Positions 1-9,603 of a stretch of 64,000 nt of DNA are shown one piece after another. Position numbers and translations under genes: made by a program. Within the stretch, counting starts at the first letter, position 1. Each line of letters begins with the position of its first letter. Origin of the DNA: Candidatus Thalassospirochaeta sargassi. Lineage in GTDB: Bacteria > Spirochaetota > Spirochaetia > UBA9216. The notes under the pieces were generated by a model that worked only from the letters and a program-made list of their open reading frames with translations, had not been told where the DNA came from and made no database searches. The stretch covers positions 1 through 64,000 of the forward strand of contig JAQQAL010000051.1 of NCBI GenBank assembly GCA_028532855.1, read 5' to 3'.

Positions 1-28
1 TGCCAGGCTTTTTTTTATTAATACAACA

Positions 29-69
29 GAGTTTGCAGGAGCGAAGCTTCATAGCAAACTCTTTTTTTT
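29..69 (+). terminator. Rho-independent terminator of an upstream plus-strand gene
   Basis: GAGTTTGC (29-36) is the exact reverse complement of GCAAACTC (54-61), and eight T residues follow directly at 62-69. The 17-base loop contains a further small palindrome (GAAGCTTC). A stem plus U-tract of this kind is a classical intrinsic terminator on the plus strand. The gene it serves lies outside the window. Confidence 0.7.
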
Positions 70-529
70 GCACTAATGGGTTAACTGTTCTCCTGCTAAC
101 GCATAGACTGTTCAAATGCGTGTAGACTGCCTGGTGTTTTATAGAATATACAAGGTTCACAGATGTTTACAGTAATATATATCCGTAGGATATCATTCCT
201 GCAAATAAATCAGTTGCTGTCTTCTTAAAAAAAAATTACAAACAGCAAAGGTTTATATAAAAATTTTTGGAAACATATTGGTTATATTAACAACTCATAT
301 ATCAGTAAACGGAGTAATAACAAATTATCAAAATGGGTTTGAAATATATGCCTTGTCAGGCTTATACCCAGATTCAGGGCCCCAACGGATCAGTTTTTTT
401 ACGAGGTTTTTGAGAGAGATATCGAGTTAGAGACGGTTGAAAACTATTTAGCAGCTTTCAACGTAACTCCTGGCGAGCCCCGGGGCCGGCAAAGATGCTC
501 TAAGGCTCTGAAATACTGAGTTGAATTTA
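70..529. other. Gene-free stretch downstream of the CLC gene
   Basis: I see no supportable gene here. The stretch contains a hyphenated palindrome ATATCC-gta-GGATAT at 179-193 and a GC-rich perfect palindrome GCCCCGGGGC at 477-486. About 48 plus-strand codons are open up to a stop near 520 (a peptide ending in CSKALKY), but they have no start codon, no ribosome site and no family I recognise. It may be a remnant of a decayed gene. The rest is AT-rich. Confidence 0.4.
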
Positions 530-2284
530 TTATAATCTGCCGCGTTTATTTATATATGAGGTGATTATTCTGTTTCTGGTGATAAAGCCTTGAATGGTGT
601 TGTTATCTGTTACTATGAGGATGTTAGTTTTAAGTTCAATCATTCTATCGAGGGTTTCGTAAAGAGTAGTTTGAGGTGAAACTACGATACGATTCGGATT
701 GATGAGCGATTTTATTTTATTATGATTCTCGCCTTCGAAATGATAAAGCTCATTATAGCTGATGGTCCCCTTAACCTTGTTATTTTCAATTACCGGTAAA
801 AGGCCTAAATCTTTTTCATGCATAATTTCAAGTACATCAGTTATACTGTCAGAAGGCGAGCATGATATTAAATCGGTATGCATTATTTCAGATACAAGGA
901 TACTTTTTAGAATTGGAATTCGTTTATCAAGCTGAATTAAAATACCGCGCCGGTTCAGTTTTTTTGTATAGATTGTTTCCTGGTTGAAAAATGCTGTAAC
1001 AAAATGTGAGATAACAACACTAAGCATCAATGGCAGCATTATCTCATAATTACGAGTCATCTCAAATATCATAATAATGGCGGTTATACTTGCTCCTGTA
1101 GTTCCGGATACTACAGCGGCCATCCCGACAATTGCGTAGGCTGAGGGGGAGGCTGTAATGTTTGGAAAAGCATAATTTACAATAATACCTACAGCTGCTC
1201 CGACTGCAGCACCTAAAAATAATGAGGGAGCAAATATTCCACCAGATCCGCCTGATGCCAGAGTGAGTGAGTTTGAGAAGATTTTTAAAACTACAAGTAA
1301 AAGTAGAACCCCCAGGGCCGGTACGGGGGTTGAGAGAACCTCATTGAGAAATGCGTAGCCTACACCGAAAACATAGTACTGTCCAAGGAAGCGATAGGAA
1401 AGATATCCGGTAACACCTAAGAGCAGTCCGCCTGCCAGGGCTTTGATGTTTGAGTTTATTTTAATCTTATTAAATAAATCTTCGGTTGCGTAGAGTGTTC
1501 TGATAAAAAGTATTGAAACAAGTCCTGCGAGAATACCCAGGACAATATAGAATACCACCTCCGTCGATGATACTAATATGTAGTTAGGCAGTATAAATGC
1601 AGGGCTGAATCCTAGAATGGTTGTTGATATCCTGGTTGCTATAGTAGAGGACACTACAAGAGGCATTATTGTCATAATGCTGTATTCAGGCAGTATCAGC
1701 TCCAGTGCAAAGAGTATTCCGCCTATCGGGGCGTTGAATGTCGCACCGATGCTTCCGGCAACACCAGCACTTACGAGGATTATTACCTCACGTGTTTTTA
1801 ACTTGAAAACCTGTCCGAGGGTTGAGCCGAAGCTTGCTCCAATTTGAACTATAGGTCCTTCACGGCCGACAGAGCCGCCTGCTCCTATTGTTACGGCTGA
1901 AGCGAAAGATTTAACAAGGGCGACTATGGGGCGTATTTTGCCGCGGTCTTCCATTACCGCAACCATTACCTCGGGGACACCGTGACCCTTGGCCTCAGGA
2001 GCCCATTTCTCGGTAATGAAGTTTGCAATCATAATACCTGCAGCAGGTACCAGTACTACAAAACGCCCCCATCTAGATATGAATGGAATTTCAGAATTAT
2101 AGATAAAAGATATTTTACCCTCAAAGAAAAGATTATGAAAAAAACCAATTAGATATCTAAAGCCGATTGCTCCGAATCCGGATACAATGCCGACCAGGAT
2201 GCATAGTAATGAAACTATCAATGCTCTTTCAAGATTATATTTTTCATCATGTTTTAATTTTATTTTATCGTATATCTGATTCAT
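530..2284 (-). CDS. CLC-family chloride channel/transporter with C-terminal CBS pair
   Basis: This is an integral membrane anion channel or transporter of the CLC family, about 584 residues. The three selectivity-filter motifs are visible: GHGVPE (about 100-105), GREGP with the gating glutamate (about 140-144) and GGIFAPS (about 348-354). Hydrophobic segments run to about residue 440 and two CBS domains follow (about 460-584), which in this family act as cytoplasmic regulatory modules that often bind adenine nucleotides. At the position of the internal proton glutamate of exchangers (second E of the LFxxEE motif) this protein has LFALEL, so Leu replaces Glu. That suggests a channel rather than a H+/Cl- antiporter (inference). 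His replaces the usual central Ser of GSGIP. An in-frame TTG six codons upstream (2302) is an alternative start; neither start has a clear ribosome site. Confidence 0.9.
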   Translation of the reverse strand: MNQIYDKIKLKHDEKYNLERALIVSLLCILVGIVSGFGAIGFRYLIGFFHNLFFEGKISFIYNSEIPFISRWGRFVVLVPAAGIMIANFITEKWAPEAKGHGVPEVMVAVMEDRGKIRPIVALVKSFASAVTIGAGGSVGREGPIVQIGASFGSTLGQVFKLKTREVIILVSAGVAGSIGATFNAPIGGILFALELILPEYSIMTIMPLVVSSTIATRISTTILGFSPAFILPNYILVSSTEVVFYIVLGILAGLVSILFIRTLYATEDLFNKIKINSNIKALAGGLLLGVTGYLSYRFLGQYYVFGVGYAFLNEVLSTPVPALGVLLLLVVLKIFSNSLTLASGGSGGIFAPSLFLGAAVGAAVGIIVNYAFPNITASPSAYAIVGMAAVVSGTTGASITAIIMIFEMTRNYEIMLPLMLSVVISHFVTAFFNQETIYTKKLNRRGILIQLDKRIPILKSILVSEIMHTDLISCSPSDSITDVLEIMHEKDLGLLPVIENNKVKGTISYNELYHFEGENHNKIKSLINPNRIVVSPQTTLYETLDRMIELKTNILIVTDNNTIQGFITRNRIITSYINKRGRL

Positions 2285-2361
2285 TATAATATAATGTAAC
2301 AAAAATACTGATTTCTTACCAGAAGGAATAAAAATATGTTGGCTGGATTCTATAAGATTAG

Positions 2362-3267
2362 TTAATAAAAAAACTTTTCCATAAATACAAGCGCACGAGT
2401 CTCCTGTTCATACCATAACTCGTCGGACATATCAAGGAAGGCGTGAGTACCCTGTTCATAGATTTCAAGCTCTGCATAGCCACCAGCATTGGTGATTGCA
2501 TCATTCAAACGGTAGGCCTGGTTTACATGAACAATCTTATCAGCATCACCGTGGTATATAAGTACAGGCGCCATGTCGGTGGAAGTATAATTAACGGGGC
2601 TGTATCGCGAAAGATAGCGGGCAGGGAACTTATTCAGCAGATCTGAGGATGCAAAGGCTTCCCCGTCAGCCATCGCGTTAATATCAGTTGGAGCGCATTC
2701 TGCGAGTACAAGAGAGATACAGTGCTGATTTCTAAATTCAGTTTCTGTCATTAAAGCTATATGTCCGCCCGCTGATACTCCATAAAGACCGATATTTTCT
2801 TTATCGAATCCGTAATTATCTGCATTTTTTATGAGCCATTTGACCGCAGCTTGCCCGTTTTTGACCGGACCTTTGAGACCAGAAAAAACAGAACACCTGT
2901 AATTGACGGCTGCTACGAAGTAACCGTTTTCACGCAGTCGGTTTAGAAAACGATCAATTATGCGGATAGTAATTTTGTCGCCATGAACCCAGGACCCGCC
3001 GTGAAAGAACACAACTAAAGGGGCTTCCCCCGGAGTATAGATTTTTAGGGGTGCATATATATCCAGCTGAGCATCAGGATGTAGTATCCCGCGATATTTC
3101 AGGTCTAGATGCACTGTGCCGGGAGCTGGCGGCTTTTGCTGTGATTCAAGAATCATCTCTGAAACTTCTGTAGACTCCGGAATCAGCATCTTTCCTGCAT
3201 ATAAGATTATTGCAGTCAAAATAAAAAATATTATCAGTATTGTCGTCAGTATTCTAATTCTAATCAT
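2362..3267 (-). CDS. Membrane-anchored alpha/beta-hydrolase (esterase/lipase, BD-FAE/carboxylesterase type)
   Basis: A 301-residue serine hydrolase of the alpha/beta fold. An N-terminal hydrophobic segment (about 4-24) should act as a signal anchor, placing the catalytic domain outside the cytoplasm. The oxyanion-hole motif HGGSW lies at 89-93, the nucleophile elbow GVSAGG at 163-168 (Ser165), an acid residue in HGDAD (Asp241 or 243), and the catalytic His in GTHAF (His275), so the triad looks complete. The natural substrate cannot be read from the sequence; short-chain esters or acetylated sugars are typical of relatives. The gene lies 23 bp downstream of the thioesterase gene on the same strand and is probably co-transcribed with it. 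Confidence 0.85.
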   Translation of the reverse strand: MIRIRILTTILIIFFILTAIILYAGKMLIPESTEVSEMILESQQKPPAPGTVHLDLKYRGILHPDAQLDIYAPLKIYTPGEAPLVVFFHGGSWVHGDKITIRIIDRFLNRLRENGYFVAAVNYRCSVFSGLKGPVKNGQAAVKWLIKNADNYGFDKENIGLYGVSAGGHIALMTETEFRNQHCISLVLAECAPTDINAMADGEAFASSDLLNKFPARYLSRYSPVNYTSTDMAPVLIYHGDADKIVHVNQAYRLNDAITNAGGYAELEIYEQGTHAFLDMSDELWYEQETRALVFMEKFFY

Positions 3268-3290
3268 TTTTAAACAGGTTCCATTGAGTA

Positions 3291-3719
3291 CTACTTATTA
3301 ATAAAGCAATTCAGTTTTTCTATTGCGAAATCATTCAGCGGCTTTGATTTTCGAGTTTTGTTATTCATTTGAACAATGACAGTCTCAGCCTGAGCTATAT
3401 ACTTAGCGTGCTGAAAAAGACCTTGTTCGAGAGTTATGGAACTTCGGCCTATTTTTTTTACTACAGTTCCGATTTCTATTTCTCCCGGCCAGTTTATCTC
3501 GTTTAAGAAATCCAGTTTAAGGCTGGCAATTACAAAACTGCTTCCCGGTGATGTAAGATGTTCCCCTGAATTATAAAGCAGTTCAACCCTTCCTGCCTCG
3601 AGGAAGGTTGAGAAAACTGCATTATTAACATGACCCTGTCTGTCCGTATCGCGATAACGTATCTTCTCTGTAGTTTTTAATGGGAAATCATTTATTGAAG
3701 GTATCGATTTTTCATTCAA
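3291..3719 (-). CDS. 4HBT hotdog-fold acyl-CoA thioesterase (YbgC/FadM-like)
   Basis: A 142-residue single hotdog domain. The N-terminal motif RYRDTDRQGHVNN, followed by FxxFLExxR, is the signature of the YbgC/FadM branch of acyl-CoA thioesterases, in which the Asp of DTD is catalytic. The expected role is cytoplasmic hydrolysis of acyl-CoA thioesters; chain-length preference cannot be told. The ATG at 3719 is preceded by an AGGAG ribosome site about 10 bases upstream. It is the first gene of a probable two-gene unit with the alpha/beta-hydrolase and is divergent from the aminotransferase gene. Confidence 0.85.
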   Translation of the reverse strand: MNEKSIPSINDFPLKTTEKIRYRDTDRQGHVNNAVFSTFLEAGRVELLYNSGEHLTSPGSSFVIASLKLDFLNEINWPGEIEIGTVVKKIGRSSITLEQGLFQHAKYIAQAETVIVQMNNKTRKSKPLNDFAIEKLNCFINK

Positions 3720-3813
3720 ATTATACTCCTGTTTCTACTTTATAATAAATATAAAACAGATTATCAGGATAATCATCCTTGATTCAATTATTTTTTTCGG
3801 TAATAGTTTCAAT

Positions 3814-5085
3814 ATGAATCCATCATTAAATCCATTAGTTACAAGTGTAAAAGAATCAGCAACTCTTGCTATAAACCTGAAGGCAAGAGCGTTGAGAGCA
3901 CAGGGCCGTGATATCGCTCATTTTGGATTCGGGCAGGCGGCTTTTCCTGTCCCCGAATTACTTCAAAATGCAGTGAGAGAGCATGCAGACAGTAATATGT
4001 ATCTACCAACCCAGGGAATGATTGAACTGCGTGAGGCTGTTTCCAGGTATTATAGAGAAGAGTTTTCACTGGATTATTCAACAGAGCAAATTTGTGTTGG
4101 TCCAGGAAGTAAGGAGCTGATATTTCAGACGCTTTATCTGGTGGAGGGTGCTCTGCTCGTTCCTGCACCATCGTGGGTGAGCTATGGTCCTCAGGCTACT
4201 TTGCGTGGAAAAGAGGTTGTTCCTATTGCCACTTCAAGGGAAAACAGCTATAAGCTCACCCCGGACGAGCTGGACCGGGCCTGCTATTCGCTTGGGCAGC
4301 AGCAGAAAATGTTGATTCTGAATAATCCAAATAACCCCACGGGTGCGGTTTATACACAGAATGAGGTTGATGCGTTGTCTGAGATATGCAGGGCTTACCA
4401 GGTTATAGTAATTTCGGATGAAATTTACGCAGGAATTGATTTTACGGGTAAAACGCATGCAAGTATTGCTAAATCCTATCCGGAAGGTACAATTGTAAGC
4501 GGGGGGCTATCAAAGCTGTTTGCGTGCGGAGGTTATAGGCTCGGGGTTATGATGTTTCCTCAATCACTGAACAGTCTGCTTAGGGCAATAAAAGCGATAA
4601 TAAGCGAAACTTTCAGCTGTGTCAGCGCACCGATTCAGTTTGCGGGTCTTGCCGCCTATAATGAATATGATAAATTAAAACCCTTTGTCGAGCGAACCAA
4701 CGATATATATAAATTTGCATCTCTCTATTTGTGGGAAAGATTTATAGATATGGGGCTTAACTGCCCAAAACCCATGGGGGCATTTTATCTCTTTCCGGAT
4801 TTTGATAACTTTAAATTTAAACTTCGCAAGCATGGATTATTCACCGGACTTTCGCTTTCAAAAAAAATATTAGATGAGGCTGATGTTGCCATTCTACCGG
4901 GATCAGATTTTTATTTTATGGCAACCCATCTCGGAGCGAGGGTTGCGTCGGTTGATTTTGACGGCGCGAGGGTGTATAAGGCCTGGCCTGAACGCTCGGA
5001 TAATAATAGCCATGTAGTAGACGAATTTTTTCCGAATCTTAAAAAGGGCTGCGATCAGCTTGAGGGTTTTCTAGGCCGGCTATAG
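3814..5085 (+). CDS. Class I/II pyridoxal-phosphate aminotransferase
   Basis: A 423-residue fold-type I PLP enzyme of the aspartate aminotransferase superfamily. Visible landmarks are NNPNNPTG, the PLP-ring aspartate in SDEIYAG, and the Schiff-base lysine in SGGLSK (Lys234) followed by CGGYRLG. Length and motifs fit a standard amino-acid aminotransferase; the C-terminal third (a GAFYLFPDF stretch, then substrate-binding residues) is not enough to name the substrate. It stands alone: divergent from the thioesterase gene and convergent with the chemoreceptor gene, whose stop is 7 bases away. No strong Shine-Dalgarno precedes the ATG. Confidence 0.88.
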   Translation: MNPSLNPLVTSVKESATLAINLKARALRAQGRDIAHFGFGQAAFPVPELLQNAVREHADSNMYLPTQGMIELREAVSRYYREEFSLDYSTEQICVGPGSKELIFQTLYLVEGALLVPAPSWVSYGPQATLRGKEVVPIATSRENSYKLTPDELDRACYSLGQQQKMLILNNPNNPTGAVYTQNEVDALSEICRAYQVIVISDEIYAGIDFTGKTHASIAKSYPEGTIVSGGLSKLFACGGYRLGVMMFPQSLNSLLRAIKAIISETFSCVSAPIQFAGLAAYNEYDKLKPFVERTNDIYKFASLYLWERFIDMGLNCPKPMGAFYLFPDFDNFKFKLRKHGLFTGLSLSKKILDEADVAILPGSDFYFMATHLGARVASVDFDGARVYKAWPERSDNNSHVVDEFFPNLKKGCDQLEGFLGRL

Positions 5086-5092
5086 CCCGACG

Positions 5093-7933
5093 CTACCATT
5101 GAGGCGGAAGGTATCTTTCTACATTTTTTTTGCTTATTATTCGAAGCGGGAGATACTGTATCGGCTCTACTTTAAGCCCGTTAAAATAACTCATTGCAGT
5201 AACAAGGGGCAGAGCGCCGGTGCTTTCTGCCGATTGCATTGTTTCTATATTCAGTTCCCCGCTCTGTATTCCTTTCATGCCTGTTCCCGAGTTTCCGAAT
5301 GCAACAATTATTTCAGGTTTGTAACCCTGTTTGTTGAATTCTTCGATTATAATTTTATACGACAGATCGTTTCCTAACACAACACCTTTAATTTTCGCTC
5401 CATATTTTGCAGCCCATTCCCGTGCGCAGGTTCTTAACTCTTCCTTATTATCACCGTTGTCAAAGATTTCCAGACAATTCATTTTGGGTGCGACGCGGGA
5501 CAGTTCTGAGATGACTCCGTAGGCTCTTGCATAGAATACCGCAGACCCCGGGGCAATAGATACAAGGCAGTACTCTCCTGTGTTGTTCATAAGATGTGCA
5601 AAGTTACGGGCAAGCAGCCGTGCCTGCCCCCAGTGATCAGGTCCTGTTGCTGACAGGATGTATTTATATCCTTCACGCTCAGGCCATCTGTTACTGACTA
5701 TTACCGGTATGTTTTTATCATAAAGCTTTTTAAGCCATGCAGTGCTTCCTTTTACATCGATTGGAACATAAACGACCATATCCGGCTTTTCTTTGAGAAT
5801 TTCCGAAAGTTGGCTGTTCTGGAGCTCGCCGTTTTTGTCGGCAGATAAGATTTTAACATCAAGGTTGAAATGATCTGCATATTTCTGCATTCCCCGGCAA
5901 TAAGCCTTGAAGTAGGGTTTATTGCTGTCCGGGATGAGAACCACAATTCGTTTTCCTTCAGCGCCGTCAGCTTTTGATTGAGGCATTTTCAGTTTTTCAG
6001 TATCCCACCCGCCGTATTCCATGTCCCACCATCTTAACGGATCTGTTTCAGGAAGCTGCTCCGGATTCTCGGGCCGTGGTGGAATCTTTTTTGTATTTTT
6101 TTCGAGTAATATCAGAGGCTGGCCGTCTTCCGATTTTAGACTTTTCATATCTATTGTCTTGAAAAGTTCAATTTCCTGATCCATGATTTTGAGAAATTCA
6201 GTGTTCCGATTCCCGAGATTCGAAACGGCCGCAACAGAAGTGTTTATTTCATGAATTCCGGCGGAAGTTTCTTCCAGCGCGATGGAATTCCTGCCTGAAA
6301 GGCTGCTTAGGTTTGTCATAGCGCTTTCAATGCTGGAGCTTTTCTCTCTGATATTAACTGAACTGCTGCGGACATCGGAGGTGATATTAACCATAGTATT
6401 AAGTGCCTCCGTAACCTCTACGGTTCCTGCAGCAAGCTCTTGAAGGCCTCCTGTCATCTCGTTCATGCTGGAGGATACATCTCCTATGGTGTCAGTCATA
6501 TTGTTGATTGATTTTCCCATTTCTTCGGTAAGTTCTGCTGAGTTCTTTATATTGGTAATAATGAGAGCAAGATTATTAGAAATGTCTTTTGCATTCAGAG
6601 AAGTTGTTTCGGCAAGTTTTCTTATTTCATCTGCTACAACAGCGAAGCCTTTTCCGGCGTCTCCGGCATGAGCAGCTTCAATTGCAGCGTTCATCGCAAG
6701 CAGGTTAGTCTGGTCTGCAACGTTGTTAATAACTTGAAGGAGGTCGCTTATAAGATCAGCGTTTGATGAAATCCCGGTGATAACCTGGAGCGTTTCCTGC
6801 ATATCAGATTCGCTTTTTCTCGCTGTTTCTTCAAGCTGTACAATTATTCCCTGTTTGGATTCTGCAATGCCGCTTATATTGTTCACGCTTGCGATCATTT
6901 CTTCAACTGCGGCGGATGATTCATTAACTGCAGCAGCCTGTTCTTCAATCCTGTTCACTATATTTGCAAGCAGATGCTGTATTTCTTTCACATCGTCGTT
7001 TGCGCTTTGGACGTCTTCATCGAGAAGTAAACCATTATTTTTAAGATTTTCCATTGCAGATTCCATCTGCGCAACAACGGCCCCAATGTCTGAGCTTTTC
7101 CCTTCGAGTTTTTCTCCTATGGATCTGCTTTCAGAGGAAACCTCTTTCATCCTGTAGACAATGTCGTGTATTTTACCGATGAAACTGTTAACGTTTCGGC
7201 CGAGCTGACCTATTTCATTTTGTGAAGTCAGTTTAATGCGTTTTGTCAGATCGCCTTCACCGCTTGCAATTGCGGATACGTTTTTAATAAGAGTTCCGAT
7301 TGGCCGCAAAATAGCCCTTGTTGTTATTACTGCAATTATTACTCCAACTATTATAAGTATCAAAAAGGCTGTAACCAGTGTAATCAGCATTGCATTCATC
7401 ATTTTATTCTGCTCGGATGTATTTGCGGTCATCTCTTCGCTGAGTTCGGAATGTGCTGCTTCCACAGCGTTAAAAATACGATTATTTACAAGTGAAAGAT
7501 TCAAAGTTAAAATTTCGTATTCACTGTTCAACTGCATTGTGGCCGCAAAGTCTGTTTCATCAGCTATCTTGTTTTTTAAAATCATTATGCTCTCGACAGT
7601 CTCGGAGTAGTCTGCAATTATGGAGTCAGATGATTTGATTAAATCACTCATGTGCTCAGATGTTGAATCCATCTCGGCAATGGCAGTCCAGAACGCTTCT
7701 TCTTCTGTTTCGAGATCAACAGTAAGCATACTGTTCAGAGCAACCTGTGAGTTTAAATAACTTATGAGGAAATCATTGATATAGTCTTTTTTCTCATCTA
7801 TTACATTGAATTCGGAAAGATTTTTATTCATTTCTGAAATTCCGGCATAAGTTATAAGCACAATAACTCCAGAAAGAATTATGAGAGCGGTGAAACCGGC
7901 AGTGATTGCAATTTTCAACGATAGGTTTTTCAA
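5093..7933 (-). CDS. Methyl-accepting chemotaxis protein fused to a periplasmic-binding-protein-like domain
   Basis: A 946-residue chemoreceptor with an unusual layout: TM1 (about 7-29), an extracytoplasmic helical sensor (30-179), TM2 (181-203), HAMP (about 203-258) and an MCP signalling domain (about 270-585) with the conserved hairpin tip at about 406-442 ([10 protein letters not shown] and [11 protein letters not shown]). After a proline-rich linker (about 610-660) comes an approximately 285-residue domain resembling the sugar-binding Peripla_BP_4/RbsB family, starting [15 protein letters not shown] and containing VVLGNDL and [10 protein letters not shown]. There is no membrane segment between the MCP and this domain, so both should be cytoplasmic. 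It could bind an intracellular sugar-like ligand and feed the CheA-CheW array (inference). The TTG start has an AGGCGG ribosome site 7 bases upstream. Confidence 0.9.
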   Translation of the reverse strand: MKNLSLKIAITAGFTALIILSGVIVLITYAGISEMNKNLSEFNVIDEKKDYINDFLISYLNSQVALNSMLTVDLETEEEAFWTAIAEMDSTSEHMSDLIKSSDSIIADYSETVESIMILKNKIADETDFAATMQLNSEYEILTLNLSLVNNRIFNAVEAAHSELSEEMTANTSEQNKMMNAMLITLVTAFLILIIVGVIIAVITTRAILRPIGTLIKNVSAIASGEGDLTKRIKLTSQNEIGQLGRNVNSFIGKIHDIVYRMKEVSSESRSIGEKLEGKSSDIGAVVAQMESAMENLKNNGLLLDEDVQSANDDVKEIQHLLANIVNRIEEQAAAVNESSAAVEEMIASVNNISGIAESKQGIIVQLEETARKSESDMQETLQVITGISSNADLISDLLQVINNVADQTNLLAMNAAIEAAHAGDAGKGFAVVADEIRKLAETTSLNAKDISNNLALIITNIKNSAELTEEMGKSINNMTDTIGDVSSSMNEMTGGLQELAAGTVEVTEALNTMVNITSDVRSSSVNIREKSSSIESAMTNLSSLSGRNSIALEETSAGIHEINTSVAAVSNLGNRNTEFLKIMDQEIELFKTIDMKSLKSEDGQPLILLEKNTKKIPPRPENPEQLPETDPLRWWDMEYGGWDTEKLKMPQSKADGAEGKRIVVLIPDSNKPYFKAYCRGMQKYADHFNLDVKILSADKNGELQNSQLSEILKEKPDMVVYVPIDVKGSTAWLKKLYDKNIPVIVSNRWPEREGYKYILSATGPDHWGQARLLARNFAHLMNNTGEYCLVSIAPGSAVFYARAYGVISELSRVAPKMNCLEIFDNGDNKEELRTCAREWAAKYGAKIKGVVLGNDLSYKIIIEEFNKQGYKPEIIVAFGNSGTGMKGIQSGELNIETMQSAESTGALPLVTAMSYFNGLKVEPIQYLPLRIISKKNVERYLPPQW

Positions 7934-7966
7934 GGATAGTCCGCCTGTATTTAAAAGTATTGTAAG

Positions 7967-7995
7967 ATTATATTACCACTTTTCCATTCACGCAA
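7967..7995 (-). promoter_or_regulatory. Sigma70-type promoter of the chemoreceptor gene
   Basis: Read on the minus strand, TTGCGT (7995-7990), a 17-base spacer and a perfect TATAAT (7972-7967). It lies about 35 bases upstream of the TTG start of the chemoreceptor. The motility gene therefore appears to use a housekeeping-type promoter rather than a sigma28-type one. Confidence 0.6.
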
Positions 7996-8004
7996 TGATT
8001 ATTG

Positions 8005-8039
8005 CAACTAGTTGTAGCATTGTCTTACTGTTGACAATG
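8005..8039. promoter_or_regulatory. Palindromes in the divergent chemoreceptor/decarboxylase control region
   Basis: A perfect 10-base palindrome CAACTAGTTG (8005-8014) is followed by an inverted repeat CATTGTC (8018-8024) / GACAATG (8033-8039) with 8 bases between the arms. The right arm overlaps the -35 hexamer of the plus-strand promoter. The arrangement suits a dimeric repressor or activator site controlling one or both divergent genes; the regulator is unknown. Confidence 0.4.
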
Positions 8040-8059
8040 ATGCAGTTTTTAATTATATC
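8031..8059 (+). promoter_or_regulatory. Candidate promoter of the decarboxylase gene
   Basis: Consensus -35 TTGACA (8031-8036), a 17-base spacer and TATATC (8054-8059, four of six consensus bases). It would give a leader of about 65 bases before the GTG start at 8133. Confidence 0.45.
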
Positions 8060-8132
8060 TGGTTTTTCTCTTATGATTAGGTTAAACTTTTCGAACAGAC
8101 AATAGGGTATCCAAGGAGATAAATTTACCGCT

Positions 8133-9581
8133 GTGAACAAATACACGCCTGTTAAAAACTTTTTAATAGAACATACTAAATTAGCCCCTGTTTCATTTCA
8201 TATGCCCGGACATAAAGGCTCGGCACTGTATAGAAAATTCGGATACAGCGATTTTTTAGAGAATTTTTTTGATTGCGATGTAACCGAGATCACCGGGGCT
8301 GATAATCTTTTTCAGGCTGAGGGTATTTTAAAAGAAGTTCAGGATTCTTATTCAAGGCTATATGACTCCCGCAAATCATATATGCTTATAAACGGTTCAA
8401 GCAGCGGTATCATAGCCGCTGTTCTTGCATCAGTTTCAAAAGGACATAAGTTGATTATGGCCCGAAATTGCCATAAGTCAGTATTTAATGCCCTTTCGCT
8501 CGCCGGAATCAGTCCGGTTTATGCCTACCCGGATATATTAGATGATTTCGGTGTTTCGGGGGCGATACCGCCGAGTGAGATTGAGCTGCATCTAAGCATT
8601 CACCCTGATGCCGATGCGGTAATTCTTCCAAGTCCTAATTATTACGGTATTTGTTCAGATATTGAAGCAATTGCCGACGTAGTACACAAGTACAATAAAA
8701 TCCTGATTGTCGACCAGGCTCATGGTGCGCATCTGAAGATATTCAGTAGATATGGAATAACGGAATTACCGAAATCAGCTGAGGAATCTGGGGCAGATAT
8801 TGTAATTAACAGTACGCATAAAACTCTGGGGTCAATGACTCAAACCGCCGTTCTGAATCTTAATTCTGACAGGGTTTCCTCCTTTGTACTTGAAGATAAG
8901 CTACAGTGCATAGAGAGTACAAGCCCTTCCTATGTACTTATGGCATCACTTGATATCAACGCCGGAATTCTCAAAGAGCATGGGGAAGAATTGATGCATC
9001 AATGGTTTGATAATCTGTATTATTTTTATTCCCGGGCTGGGAAGATTCCTGGTTTGGACCTTATAGACAGGGCGGAACGGCTTGACTGGACCAAAATTAA
9101 TTTCAGTTTCAGAAAGCTGGGACTCTCCGGGTACAACCTGGAGCAGCAGCTGCTTGTCAGGAATATATTTATTGAGTTGTATACCGGAGATCTTGTAATG
9201 GCTATGACAGGGGTTGGAAACACCAGAAGTGATTTTGACGAGCTGTTAAGAGCACTGAACGAAATCAGTAAAGATAATTATTATAAGAATTCGGGCAGTG
9301 GCATAATTGGAAAAGGCTCTGCGTTCAAGAGCAATAGGAGTCACATTACACGGGCAGAAATCTATGATATTCCTGAAAAAGCTGAAAATGTAGCTCTATT
9401 GGAAGCAGAAGGCCTGATTTGCAAATCAAGTATTATACCCTATCCACCGGGCATCCCTCTGGTTTGTCCCGGTGAAAAGTTTGATAAGGAAACACTGCTG
9501 TATATTCGTGATCTTCGTAAACACGGAGAAAAGGTTATTGGAGTTAATTCCGCCGGTGAAGTCCTGGCCGGGATACTTTGA
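8133..9581 (+). CDS. Orn/Lys/Arg decarboxylase family protein (SpeA/LdcC-like, short form)
   Basis: A 482-residue PLP enzyme of the group III (Orn/Lys/Arg major domain) decarboxylases, without the N-terminal wing domain of the long E. coli enzymes. Visible features are HMPGHKG near the N-terminus, DVTEITGADNL, the PLP aspartate in VDQAHGAH, and the Schiff-base lysine in NSTHKTLGSMTQ (Lys230). The C-terminal domain retains PYPPGIPLVCPGE. The reaction should be decarboxylation of arginine, lysine or ornithine to a polyamine precursor; the substrate is not resolved. The GTG start is preceded by AAGGAG (8113-8118) at a rather long 14-base spacing. Confidence 0.88.
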   Translation: MNKYTPVKNFLIEHTKLAPVSFHMPGHKGSALYRKFGYSDFLENFFDCDVTEITGADNLFQAEGILKEVQDSYSRLYDSRKSYMLINGSSSGIIAAVLASVSKGHKLIMARNCHKSVFNALSLAGISPVYAYPDILDDFGVSGAIPPSEIELHLSIHPDADAVILPSPNYYGICSDIEAIADVVHKYNKILIVDQAHGAHLKIFSRYGITELPKSAEESGADIVINSTHKTLGSMTQTAVLNLNSDRVSSFVLEDKLQCIESTSPSYVLMASLDINAGILKEHGEELMHQWFDNLYYFYSRAGKIPGLDLIDRAERLDWTKINFSFRKLGLSGYNLEQQLLVRNIFIELYTGDLVMAMTGVGNTRSDFDELLRALNEISKDNYYKNSGSGIIGKGSAFKSNRSHITRAEIYDIPEKAENVALLEAEGLICKSSIIPYPPGIPLVCPGEKFDKETLLYIRDLRKHGEKVIGVNSAGEVLAGIL

Positions 9582-9603
9582 CGGCAGTTTCCCAATTTGT
9601 CTA

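Noticed and set aside
341-522. Open plus-strand stretch of about 48 codons ending in CSKALKY
   Set aside because: No start codon, ribosome site or recognisable family; at most a remnant of a decayed gene.
5078-5087. Palindrome GGCTATAGCC between aminotransferase and chemoreceptor genes
   Set aside because: It overlaps the aminotransferase stop, has no loop or T-run, and is too short to call a terminator.
6777-7157. 126-codon plus-strand Ser/Cys-rich frame opposite the chemoreceptor
   Set aside because: Composition is the antisense of the helical signalling domain; no independent support.
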